Below, in pieces: positions 1-7,527 of a stretch of 52,125 bases of DNA; positions within the stretch are counted from its first letter, which is position 1; every line of letters begins with the position of its first letter. This DNA comes from Campylobacterales bacterium. GTDB lineage: Bacteria; Campylobacterota; Campylobacteria; Campylobacterales; Campylobacteraceae. The stretch lies in assembly GCA_014859645.1 (NCBI GenBank), contig JACUTV010000010.1, positions 1 through 52,125 on the forward strand, in the 5' to 3' direction. Made by a program: the position numbers and the translations under genes. A model generated the notes under the pieces. It saw only the letters and a list, made by a program, of their open reading frames with translations, had not been told where the DNA came from and did not search any database.

Positions 1-300
1 GCCCGCTACGAAACCCTTGCCAAGACCCTTGGGATTGAACTGCTGTACGAAGTGTTTGCGGATAGGGCGTACACCAAAGAGGGATTGTTGGTGGCGCGTT
101 CCAAAGAAGGGGCGGTGCTTCACAGCGAAGAAGCGGTCAAGGCGCGCATCGATTTGTTGCTACGCGAAGGAAAGCTCGTGTGCGAAACGGGCGACACTCT
201 TGCCCTTAAAGCCGACGCGCTGTGTGTGCACGGGGACAACGAAAAAGCGGTAGAGTTAGTCAAAACCTTGCGCGCGTACCTTGACGCATGGACATCCTAA
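1..300 (+). CDS. pxpA: 5-oxoprolinase subunit PxpA (LamB/YcsF family), 3' end only
   Basis: This is the C-terminal part of a LamB/YcsF-family protein; the gene starts before the window. Frame 1 is open from base 1 and ends in TAA at 298-300. The run EVFADRAY followed by a Gly-Leu-Leu-Val-Ala-Arg segment is typical of this family near its C-terminus, as is the later LCVHGDN. PxpA works with PxpB and PxpC as an ATP-dependent 5-oxoprolinase that opens 5-oxoproline to glutamate in the cytoplasm. The next gene starts inside its last codons, so the three subunits are probably translationally coupled. Confidence 0.85.
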   Translation, partial: ARYETLAKTLGIELLYEVFADRAYTKEGLLVARSKEGAVLHSEEAVKARIDLLLREGKLVCETGDTLALKADALCVHGDNEKAVELVKTLRAYLDAWTS

Positions 301-962
301 CCGCCTCAGCCACGGCGTACATCGTCACTTTTGGCGATGTTATCGACCCTGCGGTAGCCTCACAGGTCTTTAGCGGCCTTGAGGCGCTCAAAGGGTGCGC
401 GGGCATCGTGGAAGTGACCCCGTCGTACACGTCGCTGTACGTAGCCTTTGACCCGTTGGTGCTAGACCCCTTTACATGTAAAGCTTTGTTGGAAGAAACA
501 CTGGCAAAAATGGCGGTTAAAACAGAAGAATCTTCGCACGCGGAAGTGGAAATTCCTGTGTTTTATGACCCCGAAGTGGGGCTTGATTTGGAGGGTTTGG
601 CGCGTGAAAAAGGGCTAAGCATGGAAAAGATTATCGCCTTACATGTAAGCCCTGTGTACCGCGTGTATGCCATTGGGTTTTTGCCGGGGTTTCCTTACAT
701 GGGCACGGTAGACCCGCGCCTTGCTACGCCGCGTCATGCGAATCCGCGCACAGCACTTCCTAAAGGAAGCGTGGGTATTGCGGAAAACCAAACGGCCATT
801 TACCCGCAAAAAAGTCCGGGAGGGTGGCAAATCCTTGGGCGTACACCGGTGGAGCTTTTCGACCCCAAGCGCGAAGGGCTAAGCTTGCTTAAAGCGGGCG
901 ATAAAGTCCGTTTTCGCGCCATTTCGCGCGGGGAATTTTTCGACCTTGGAGGCGTGCTGTGA
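288..962 (+). CDS. pxpB: 5-oxoprolinase subunit PxpB (KipI/allophanate hydrolase subunit 1 family)
   Basis: A 224-residue protein of the KipI/PxpB family (cyclophilin-like fold). The family signature is clear in the second half: GFLPGFPYMG, then RLATPR, and a GGWQILGRTP stretch near residues 180-190. The length is normal. It overlaps the end of pxpA by 13 bp and the start of pxpC by 4 bp, as in most bacterial pxpABC operons. PxpB and PxpC form the part of the enzyme thought to complete 5-oxoproline cleavage. Older annotations call it allophanate hydrolase subunit 1; the adjacent pxpA makes 5-oxoprolinase the better assignment. Confidence 0.9.
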   Translation: MDILTASATAYIVTFGDVIDPAVASQVFSGLEALKGCAGIVEVTPSYTSLYVAFDPLVLDPFTCKALLEETLAKMAVKTEESSHAEVEIPVFYDPEVGLDLEGLAREKGLSMEKIIALHVSPVYRVYAIGFLPGFPYMGTVDPRLATPRHANPRTALPKGSVGIAENQTAIYPQKSPGGWQILGRTPVELFDPKREGLSLLKAGDKVRFRAISRGEFFDLGGVL

Positions 963-1882
963 GCGTGGAAGTCCTCTCTTGCAGTCCGCTGTGTACCTTG
1001 CAAGATGCAGGGCGTGTGGGAGCCTCGGCGGTAGGACTGAGCCAAAGCGGGGCGGCCGATGAGTTTGCCTTTTACGCGGCGAACATGCTGTTGCAAAACC
1101 CGCCTAACGCACCCATGTTGGAAATGGCTTTTGGAAATGGCGTGTTTAAGGCCCTTGCTTCTTTTGAAGCGGTGGTAACAGGCGCGAAAGTTTCCTTACA
1201 TGTAGAAGAAAACCCAGTGCCTTTGTGGCAGACGTTTCGCGTGGAAAAAGGCCAGCGCATTCGCCTTGGGATGGTGGAATGCGGGCAGTGGGTGTATCTG
1301 GCGTTTAAGGGGGTGATGGACGCGCCTTTGGTGTTTGGGAGCGCTTCAACGTCGGTGAAAGAGGGTATCGGTGGACAGCGGTTTTGGAAGGGCGATAAGG
1401 TGGCGTTTGCGCCCCAAACCTTACCTCACCGCGCACGGCTTAAAGCGGGTTATGTGCCCTCCTACGCCGAGCCAATGCTGTTGCGCGTGGTGCTTGGCTA
1501 CCAAGAAGCACATTTTTCGCCCGAAGAAAAAGCGCGGTTTTTTGAGAGCGAATACACCATCACCAAAGAGAGCAACCGCATGGGATACCGTCTGGATGGC
1601 CCTGCGGTGGGGTATGGCGGAGGGGGGATTATCTCTGAGGGTATCGCTTTTGGGGCGGTGCAGATTCCCCCGCACGGACAGCCCATCGTGCTCTTAAAAG
1701 AACGCCAAAGCATCGGCGGGTACCCTAAAATCGGCTCGGTGCTTGGGGTGGACTGCTTCGCCCTAGCCCAACGCCCCGCGGGCGCAACCGTACGCTTCGC
1801 GCCCATCTCGATGGAAGAGGGTGCTAGCATCATGCGGGAGTTTTATAGGGCGATGGGACGGGTGGGTGAAAAATCTCTTTAG
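959..1882 (+). CDS. pxpC: 5-oxoprolinase subunit PxpC (KipA/carboxyltransferase family)
   Basis: A 307-residue KipA/PxpC-family protein. It begins with a GTG that overlaps the pxpB stop (GTGA). The family hallmarks are the N-terminal LQDAGRVG and SGAADEFA segments and the C-terminal GYRLDGPAV, KERQSIGGYPKIG and RPAGATVRF segments. It is the third subunit of the ATP-dependent 5-oxoprolinase. Its stop codon overlaps the stop of a coding-like remnant on the other strand. I see no strong terminator directly after it. Confidence 0.9.
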   Translation: MSVEVLSCSPLCTLQDAGRVGASAVGLSQSGAADEFAFYAANMLLQNPPNAPMLEMAFGNGVFKALASFEAVVTGAKVSLHVEENPVPLWQTFRVEKGQRIRLGMVECGQWVYLAFKGVMDAPLVFGSASTSVKEGIGGQRFWKGDKVAFAPQTLPHRARLKAGYVPSYAEPMLLRVVLGYQEAHFSPEEKARFFESEYTITKESNRMGYRLDGPAVGYGGGGIISEGIAFGAVQIPPHGQPIVLLKERQSIGGYPKIGSVLGVDCFALAQRPAGATVRFAPISMEEGASIMREFYRAMGRVGEKSL

Positions 1883-2070
1883 GTAGTAGAACTTGGAGAG
1901 TGGTTTTTGTAGATTCGGAACGGTTTTTCTTTATCGTAACATTCTCTGTCGAGATTAGTAAATAGTAAATACTTGGAACTGCTTATGTCCATGGACAACT
2001 CCTCCACCACATCCACATAATCTTGTTTTTCTCCGCCAGTTTTGCCAAATTTAACAGTTCCGCGTATTTG
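1879..2070 (-). pseudogene. Coding-like remnant of an unknown protein, no start codon
   Basis: Read on the minus strand this is a 63-codon open stretch from just after an in-frame TAA to a TAA at 1879-1881. The predicted peptide looks protein-like (for example DYVDVVEELSMDISSSKYL, then TNLDRECYDKEKPFRIYKN) and is AT-rich, like the neighbouring ATPase gene. There is no ATG at its beginning and no ribosome binding site, so it is probably the 3' end of a decayed gene. I do not recognise the family. The rest of the 1883-2136 gap holds only a 16-bp palindrome. Confidence 0.35.
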
Positions 2071-2106
2071 TTATTTGCTCAAAATAATACAATACACGCC
2101 CAGCCA

Positions 2107-2122
2107 CCTTTACATGTAAAGG
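2107..2122. repeat. Perfect 16-bp palindrome CCTTTACATGTAAAGG
   Basis: A perfect palindrome, 15 bp past the stop codon of the minus-strand ATPase gene. It is one copy of the TTACATGTAA repeat found throughout the window. With no clear T-tract it is a weak terminator candidate for that gene. Confidence 0.6.
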
Positions 2123-2136
2123 ATTACGGCAAATAC

Positions 2137-3333
2137 TTAAGCCAACAGCCCAAACATCCACAAGGGCACTTTGTGTTTGTGGGCGGTGGTGTCAACATCG
2201 ATGGCGAGATAACTTTTGGGGGTTTCTTTGATTTGGTCAAAAGATTTGCCTTTGCCGCCTACTTCAAAAACAGTTCCGTTGACGTTAAAATCTCCAATTT
2301 CACTGTAAAAAATGTTCTTAAAACAACTCGCAAAAAATGTTTCTCGCACGGTTCCTATGTCCACATCAAGGCCTTGGTCTTTGGCAAGTGCGTAGAGGAT
2401 GTTTGTGTTTTTAAAATAGAGTTTTTCTGGCTTTTTGCTCTGTTTGGCGCTTTGTTTTTTCAGGGTTCTAAAAATCCCAGTTTTATCCAAAAGCGAAAGG
2501 TAAACATAGAGCGTTGGCTCACTCACACTTAGTTCTTTAGCTAGGGCATCTATCTTGACCAAGTAGGGAACTTTTGCCGCCACAACCGCATAAATCAGCC
2601 GCTTGAACGCTGTGAGATTTTCAAATTTGACGCTGTTGGTTGCGGGGATGTCTTCGTAAATGATTTTTTCTATCGCATTAAAGAGCTTATTGGCAAAGTT
2701 CTCCTCATTTTTGGTGTTCATAAAAAAAGGATATGCCCCGTGTTTTAAATACTCTTTGAACGATTTGTACAAATGGGGGTATTGTTGTGTGAGTTCAAAA
2801 GAGAGTGCATTGTGGTTTGAAAGCAGTTCTTCTAGCTCAAATTCAGGCAACACTACAGTGTATTTCATTTCAAAATACTCTTTAAAACGCAAAGATTGCA
2901 ACTCTTTGGTCACTATGCGCCTGCTCAAATCATGGCTTTGCATCACAATGTTTACCATGGAAGAACCGCTAATACGCAAGGTCAAATCAGGGAAAAAATC
3001 ATAAAGGTTCTTAACATGCGCCGCCCACTCTTTGAACATATGCACTTCGTCAATAACCACGATTCTACCGCCGAGTTTATAAAACTCTTCGACAATTTCC
3101 ACAATCCCAAAAGCGGCAATGCTAATGTCATCAGCGCTAAAATAGAGTGCTTCGTCTATGGAATATTGTGCAATATATTGAAGCAACAGGGTCGTTTTTC
3201 CCACGCCCCTAGCCCCAATGAGCGCAATGAGTCGCTCATCGCTGTTCACAAAAGAGTATTCGCTTCTTGTGTAGGGTGCTTGCTTGGCCATGGCGAGTAA
3301 TTTTCTCTGTTTTTCTTGGAGTTGTTCTATCAT
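2137..3333 (-). CDS. AAA+ ATP-binding protein (AAA_14/DUF4143-type)
   Basis: A 398-residue ATPase starting at the ATG at 3333, chosen because an AAGGAG-like site precedes it at good spacing; an upstream in-frame ATG at 3393 lies in AT-rich promoter-like sequence. Near the N-terminus are a Walker A motif (GARGVGKTT) and a Walker B motif (IVVIDEVHMF). The C-terminal half fits the DUF4143 region that follows a winged-helix segment in this family. These ATPases are widespread and their cellular role is generally unknown. The gene is clearly richer in A+T than its neighbours and lies beside a gene remnant, which suggests horizontal acquisition. Confidence 0.8.
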   Translation of the reverse strand: MIEQLQEKQRKLLAMAKQAPYTRSEYSFVNSDERLIALIGARGVGKTTLLLQYIAQYSIDEALYFSADDISIAAFGIVEIVEEFYKLGGRIVVIDEVHMFKEWAAHVKNLYDFFPDLTLRISGSSMVNIVMQSHDLSRRIVTKELQSLRFKEYFEMKYTVVLPEFELEELLSNHNALSFELTQQYPHLYKSFKEYLKHGAYPFFMNTKNEENFANKLFNAIEKIIYEDIPATNSVKFENLTAFKRLIYAVVAAKVPYLVKIDALAKELSVSEPTLYVYLSLLDKTGIFRTLKKQSAKQSKKPEKLYFKNTNILYALAKDQGLDVDIGTVRETFFASCFKNIFYSEIGDFNVNGTVFEVGGKGKSFDQIKETPKSYLAIDVDTTAHKHKVPLWMFGLLA

Positions 3334-3452
3334 GAAAGCTCCTTTTAAAATAAAGTATAGTTTAACATAAAAGTAAAAAAAGTTAAAGTACACTTTATAA
3401 ATACTTGGGTAAAAAATTTGGTTATGCTAAAATTGCAAACAAGGAGATTTCC

Positions 3453-3482
3453 ATGAAAATTATCCAAATAGATGTTGCATGA
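3453..3482 (+). other. Nine-codon ORF with strong ribosome binding site (leader or gene relic)
   Basis: AAGGAG lies 6 nt before an ATG, and the ORF reads MKIIQIDVA then TGA. A plausible -10 (TATGCTAAAAT) sits about 20 bp upstream. It precedes the histidine kinase gene by 21 bp. It may be a leader peptide or what remains of the first codons of a deleted upstream gene. The signal is short, so this is tentative. Confidence 0.3.
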
Positions 3483-3503
3483 ATAACCAATGAGTAGGTT
3501 TAA

Positions 3504-4319
3504 ATGATGCTAATTTTATCGATTTTACTCCTCACCTCCCTTGGCGTGATTGGGGTGCTTTTGTGGCGGTTGCGCCAAGAAAAAGTGGCGCAAAAAGAGC
3601 GGGAAGCGGCCATGTTGCACCAAGCGCGGCTTGCGCAGATGGGGGAGATGATGAGCCTCATCGCCCACCAGTGGCGGCAACCTCTCAGTGAGATTTCGGG
3701 GATGTTTATGGAGCTGGAAGCGGCCTCGCGGTTTAACAAACTCGACCGCGCCTTGATGGCCAAAACCTCCGCGCGCGCTACAAAACTTTTGGACCACATG
3801 TCCCAAACCATCGACGATTTTCGCCATTTTTTCAAACCCTCCAAAGCCAAAGAAGCCTTTGACGTGGAGAGTGTGTGTCAGGAAGCTTTGCTTTTGGCCA
3901 AGGCAAGTTTGCGCGCTCAGGGCATCAAAACCGCCTTACATGTAAGGGAATCGTGCAAGGTTGTGGGGTATCCGCGCGAGGTGGCGCAGGTGCTGCTTAG
4001 CCTGCTGTTAAACGCCAAAGACGCGCTAGTGGAAAGGGAAGTCAAAGAGCCGCAGATTGCCTTACATGTAAGGCTTTTGGAAAACGCCGTGCGCATTAGC
4101 GTGCACGATAACGCGGGCGGACTGGACGCGAGTGTGCAAGCGCGGTTGTTTGAGCCGTATGTGAGCACCAAAGCAGAACACGGCACGGGGCTGGGGCTGT
4201 ACATGGGTAAAATCATCGTGGAGCAAAGCATGGGCGGAAAATTGTGGCACGAACAAGACGACGCGGGCGCGGTATTTGTGATGGAGGTGGCGCGTGAAAG
4301 AGACGACGTATCCGCTTAA
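3504..4319 (+). CDS. Sensor histidine kinase without a large sensor domain
   Basis: A 271-residue kinase. Residues 2-20 form one membrane segment, a short charged coil follows, and the phospho-acceptor box is IAHQWRQPL with His55. The ATPase domain has an N box (LLLNAKDALVE), a G1 box (HDNAGGLD) and a G2 box (GTGLGLYMGK). The HQWRQPL form is common in Campylobacterota kinases, which usually carry a periplasmic Cache or other sensor region; none is present here. It overlaps the next response regulator gene by 26 bp, so the two form one system. Its signal is unknown. Confidence 0.85.
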   Translation: MMLILSILLLTSLGVIGVLLWRLRQEKVAQKEREAAMLHQARLAQMGEMMSLIAHQWRQPLSEISGMFMELEAASRFNKLDRALMAKTSARATKLLDHMSQTIDDFRHFFKPSKAKEAFDVESVCQEALLLAKASLRAQGIKTALHVRESCKVVGYPREVAQVLLSLLLNAKDALVEREVKEPQIALHVRLLENAVRISVHDNAGGLDASVQARLFEPYVSTKAEHGTGLGLYMGKIIVEQSMGGKLWHEQDDAGAVFVMEVARERDDVSA

Positions 4320-4953
4320 AACGGTGCTGTGCATCGAGGACGATGCGGGGATTTTAGAAGGGTTAGTCAACACCTTGAAGTACTATTTTAAGGAGGTTTA
4401 TAGCGCGCGCGATGGCGAAGAGGGCGTGCAACTGTGGGAAGAGAAACGCCCCGACTTGGTAATCTGTGACATCCAAATGCCCAAACGCAACGGCATCGAA
4501 GTGGCCAAGCACATCCGCAAAACCGACCGCGCCACGCCCATCGTGATGCTCACGGCGTACACGAGCGAGCGGTATCTCATCGAGCTTATCAACCTCAACA
4601 TTCAACATTTCATCCAAAAACCCGCCTCCATTGACCGCTTGCTAGAGGGCATCAAAGCGTCGTTTGTGGGGGAGAGTAGCGGGACGTTTACCTTGGGTGA
4701 AGAGGTGTTTTTAGACGTGGAGAAAGAAACCCTTACATGTAAGGGAGAAATGACCCTTTTGAGCCACAAAGAGAGCCGTTTTTTAGCGCTTCTTGCCACC
4801 CACGACCTCGTCACGTACGCCATGATGGAAACCCAACTGTGGCAAGGCGACGTCAGCGAAGCCGCCCGCAAAAGCTTCATCCGCGACCTACGCAAAAAAC
4901 TCCCCGAAGGGGTGGTGGAGAATGTGTCCAAGAGAGGGTTTCGGTTGGGCTAA
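4294..4953 (+). CDS. Response regulator, OmpR-like (receiver plus winged helix)
   Basis: A 219-residue regulator. The receiver domain has the acidic pair in CIEDDAG, phospho-acceptor Asp59 in ICDIQMP, a Thr in VMLTAYT and the Lys in FIQKPAS. The C-terminal roughly 90 residues are a winged-helix DNA-binding domain ending in RKKLP...SKRGFRLG. The GTG start at 4294 is preferred because GGAGG lies 7 nt before it. The gene overlaps the kinase gene upstream, so it is the likely partner. Its targets cannot be told from the sequence. Confidence 0.88.
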   Translation: MKETTYPLKTVLCIEDDAGILEGLVNTLKYYFKEVYSARDGEEGVQLWEEKRPDLVICDIQMPKRNGIEVAKHIRKTDRATPIVMLTAYTSERYLIELINLNIQHFIQKPASIDRLLEGIKASFVGESSGTFTLGEEVFLDVEKETLTCKGEMTLLSHKESRFLALLATHDLVTYAMMETQLWQGDVSEAARKSFIRDLRKKLPEGVVENVSKRGFRLG

Positions 4954-5074
4954 ATCAGGGTTTTGTTTTTTGGTTGTGCGTGTTGTTTGCACACGTTTAG
5001 ATGGTAAAAACGCAAATCCTGTTATAACTTTTTTCACTATGGTAAAATACCGCCATTACAACAAGGAGTGTTTC

Positions 5075-5599
5075 GTGAAACCCAGACCCGAAATTCAAAA
5101 CAGGTTTAATGAGGTAAAGTACGAGTGTGCGGGAGACCCCCTCACTCTTAAAAAAGTAGCCACGGTCGAAGGCGCTTGGCGTTCGGCGCGCAGTGGGTTT
5201 TTTGCCCGTGCGTTTGCGTATATTGGGACGTTTGTTGGACTTTTTGTTGTTTTGGCTGTATTGTGGACCTTTGGGGGGCACGAATTAATTAGCAAACCAA
5301 TTGCTGAAAATTTTACAGCGCCTTATGTCCGAAAAAGCGGAATTAATCCGGAACATTGGCGTTTTCACGAGGATTATGCAATCCATCTTAAAATCATAGA
5401 GGAAAATGGAAAAATTTACGACATCGTGGCCTTTGCCTTCCTGCTTGGAATACCGTTCTTGATTATCGCTCTATACCATCTTTTTATTGTTGTTCCTCGT
5501 CGAAGAGAGTATGTTCGGCAAGGAGATAGGGAGTTTTTGAGGAATTGTGCTAGGAGTATGGGGTTGCCAGAAGATTTGTTTGAAGTACGAAGCAAGTAA
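5075..5599 (+). CDS. Hypothetical two-helix membrane protein
   Basis: A 174-residue protein of unknown family. The GTG at 5075 is chosen because AAGGAG stands 8 nt upstream; the open frame itself extends further back into the preceding gene. Two hydrophobic helices are visible, at about residues 48-68 and 120-140, with a charged segment between them and a basic C-terminal tail (RRREYVRQGDREF). This suggests an inner-membrane protein with a loop of about 50 residues. It is monocistronic and followed by a hairpin terminator. I cannot assign a function. Confidence 0.65.
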   Translation: MKPRPEIQNRFNEVKYECAGDPLTLKKVATVEGAWRSARSGFFARAFAYIGTFVGLFVVLAVLWTFGGHELISKPIAENFTAPYVRKSGINPEHWRFHEDYAIHLKIIEENGKIYDIVAFAFLLGIPFLIIALYHLFIVVPRRREYVRQGDREFLRNCARSMGLPEDLFEVRSK

Positions 5600-5610
5600 T
5601 AACAGCAGCA

Positions 5611-5651
5611 AAAACCCTTACATGTAAGCCATCTGTACATGTAAGGGTTTT
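5611..5651 (+). terminator. Hairpin terminator built from two TACATGTA repeats
   Basis: Two perfectly complementary 16-base arms (AAAACCCTTACATGTA and its complement) enclose a 9-nt loop, with an A-run before and a T-run after. The shape would work as a terminator in both directions. It lies 11 bp after the preceding gene. Each arm contains one copy of the TACATGTA core. Confidence 0.75.
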
Positions 5652-5679
5652 GATGATGTGCCATAGCGGTTGCTTCTTT

Positions 5680-5731
5680 TTCAGGTACTGAAGCATAAAA
5701 ATATTCAGAAAAAGATATACTTTTTCCTGAA
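5680..5731. promoter_or_regulatory. Probable AbiEi operator: two TTCAG/CTGAA inverted repeats
   Basis: Two inverted repeats lie just before the antitoxin gene. The first is TTCAG-GTA-CTGAA (5680-5692). The second is TTCAGAAAAAG-atata-CTTTTTCCTGAA (5704-5731), with one bulged base. Both share TTCAG/CTGAA outer halves. AbiEi antitoxins are known to repress their own operon by binding inverted repeats at the promoter, so an operator is the natural reading. Confidence 0.55.
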
Positions 5732-5751
5732 AAAATAAATAAGGCAAATCC

Positions 5752-6357
5752 ATGAAATCTATCGAAGATAAGATACTTTCTAAGATATATGGCTATGGCA
5801 AAGGGTGTGTCTTTTCATCTAGCGATTTTATTAAAGATTTTTCAATCAACAATATCGACAAAGCACTCTCTAATCTCGCAAAACAAGGCAAGATTCGGCG
5901 GATTGCTAGAGGGTTGTATGACTTTCCCCAATACAGCGAATTTTTAAAACAAGAACGCAGTGCAGATGTTGACCAAGCCGCTCGTGCCATTGCGCGTAAA
6001 TTTAATTGGCAAATTGAAATCAGTGGCGAGAGCGCTTTGAGTCTTTTGGGCCTAAGTACGCAAGTTCCCGCTACCTATATTTATTTAAGCAGTGGCCCCA
6101 ATAAAACCTATGCGATTCAAGAAAAAATGCGCCTAGAGTTCAAAAAATCGGCGCTTAAAAATATTGGGTTTAAGTACAAAGAGAGTTCCATTCTCGTGCA
6201 AGCACTCAAGGCGTTGGGTAAGGAAAAGATGACCAAGGAGACCATCGCTCACCTTAAAAGCCGTGTGGATTCCAAGCTTTATGGGAAGATTTTAACCGAC
6301 ACAAAGACGGCGACAACGTGGATTTATGAAACCATTAAAATCATCTGCCAAGACTAA
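5752..6357 (+). CDS. AbiEi-like antitoxin/transcriptional regulator of a type IV toxin-antitoxin pair (DUF6088-like)
   Basis: A 201-residue protein with an N-terminal winged-helix region (about residues 1-60, ending in the GKIRRIARGLYDFP turn seen in AbiEi-type proteins) and a C-terminal domain of about 140 residues. In the AbiE system the antitoxin represses the operon and counters the toxin without binding it. The toxin gene starts 11 bp downstream. The ATG follows an AAGG-like site. The pair is more A+T-rich than surrounding genes, which fits a mobile defence or addiction module. Confidence 0.8.
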   Translation: MKSIEDKILSKIYGYGKGCVFSSSDFIKDFSINNIDKALSNLAKQGKIRRIARGLYDFPQYSEFLKQERSADVDQAARAIARKFNWQIEISGESALSLLGLSTQVPATYIYLSSGPNKTYAIQEKMRLEFKKSALKNIGFKYKESSILVQALKALGKEKMTKETIAHLKSRVDSKLYGKILTDTKTATTWIYETIKIICQD

Positions 6358-6368
6358 AGAACTCGCCC

Positions 6369-7352
6369 GTGGACAAAATAGCACACGCATCATCTAAACT
6401 TCGCGAAGAGCTTTTTAGCCAAAGTGCTTTTGCGCTCAACACTACCAATGCCATTATTGAAAAAGATTTTTGGGTGGTGTGGGTGCTAGATAAGATTTTT
6501 GCACATCCGCTACTGGGCAAAATCTTGATGTTTAAAGGCGGAACTTCTTTGTCTAAAGTGTTTCATCTTGTTGGACGCTTTTCGGAAGATATCGATTTGA
6601 TTTTGGATTGGCGTGAAATCACACAGGAGGATTGCGCGGAACCTTTGCTGACTAAAAACAAGCAAGTTAAACGCAATGAAGCCCTCAACCAAGAAGCCCT
6701 GCGCTACATACAAGAGAAGCTTTTACCGCTCATCTCAACGATTCTTGCCCCGTTGTGTACATGTAACATTGATGCAGCGAATCCTTACAACATTCAAGTG
6801 CATTATCCAGCGGCATTTAAAGATCCTTATCTGCGGCCGCAAGTATTGCTTGAGATTGGGCCATTGGCTTCATGGCTACCTTGTGGCGAATTTGAAATCT
6901 CACCCTATGCCGCCGAGCAGTTTCCGCAAGTGTTTGAAAAAAGAGACACGCGCGTAAAGGCGATTATGGCGAAGCGAACCTTTTGGGAAAAAGCAACGAT
7001 TTTGCATCAAGAAGCCCATCGTTCCCCCAGTAAACCTCTGCCGCTTCGCTACTCAAGGCACTATTATGATTTGGCCATGATGGCGCAATCTAGCGTTAAA
7101 AATGAAGCCTTGCAAGAGAGGACACTTTTGGCACATGTTGTGGCCTTTAAAATGCAGTTTTATCCTTCGCCTTGGGCAAAATTTGACGAAGCAACACAAG
7201 GAGCACTCAAGCTCATTCCTCCTGCATATCGCCTAGAAGCCCTCAAAAAAGATTATGAAGCGATGAAGCATATGATTTTCCAAAAGCAGTGTTCGTTTGA
7301 AGAGACTATAAGCCTTCTTAAATCGCTTGAGGATGAAATTAACCGTAAGTAG
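6369..7352 (+). CDS. AbiEii-type nucleotidyltransferase toxin
   Basis: A 327-residue protein of the AbiEii/AbiGii family. The nucleotidyltransferase signature is plain: KGGTSLSK at residues 56-63 and SEDIDL at 72-77, supplying the two catalytic Asp residues (74, 76). AbiEii proteins are nucleotidyltransferase toxins, and related members modify tRNA. In phage defence they act in abortive infection. The GTG start lies 11 bp after the antitoxin stop, so both genes share one transcript. No missing catalytic residue was seen, so the toxin appears intact. Confidence 0.88.
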   Translation: MDKIAHASSKLREELFSQSAFALNTTNAIIEKDFWVVWVLDKIFAHPLLGKILMFKGGTSLSKVFHLVGRFSEDIDLILDWREITQEDCAEPLLTKNKQVKRNEALNQEALRYIQEKLLPLISTILAPLCTCNIDAANPYNIQVHYPAAFKDPYLRPQVLLEIGPLASWLPCGEFEISPYAAEQFPQVFEKRDTRVKAIMAKRTFWEKATILHQEAHRSPSKPLPLRYSRHYYDLAMMAQSSVKNEALQERTLLAHVVAFKMQFYPSPWAKFDEATQGALKLIPPAYRLEALKKDYEAMKHMIFQKQCSFEETISLLKSLEDEINRK

Positions 7353-7527
7353 TTTTTGTTTGCGTGGCGTTGAGCTCTATCCTATTGTGATATACATTCC
7401 ACTATATAAAGGAATATACCATGCAAACCGCCAAAAAACTTTAAAACTCCCACAACTTTGAAAATGTTTATCATAATCAAATCTTTCTTGTGCCACAATG
7501 GGGAATATTCTTTTTAAAGGAGATTTT

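Noticed and set aside
2023-2532. 169-codon plus-strand ORF
   Set aside because: It lies antisense to the ATPase gene, which has Walker motifs and a ribosome site; it is a shadow frame.
7421-7444. Seven-codon ORF MQTAKKL after AAGGAATATACC, between the AbiE toxin and fumC
   Set aside because: Too short to judge and without conservation evidence; may be a relic of a deleted gene.
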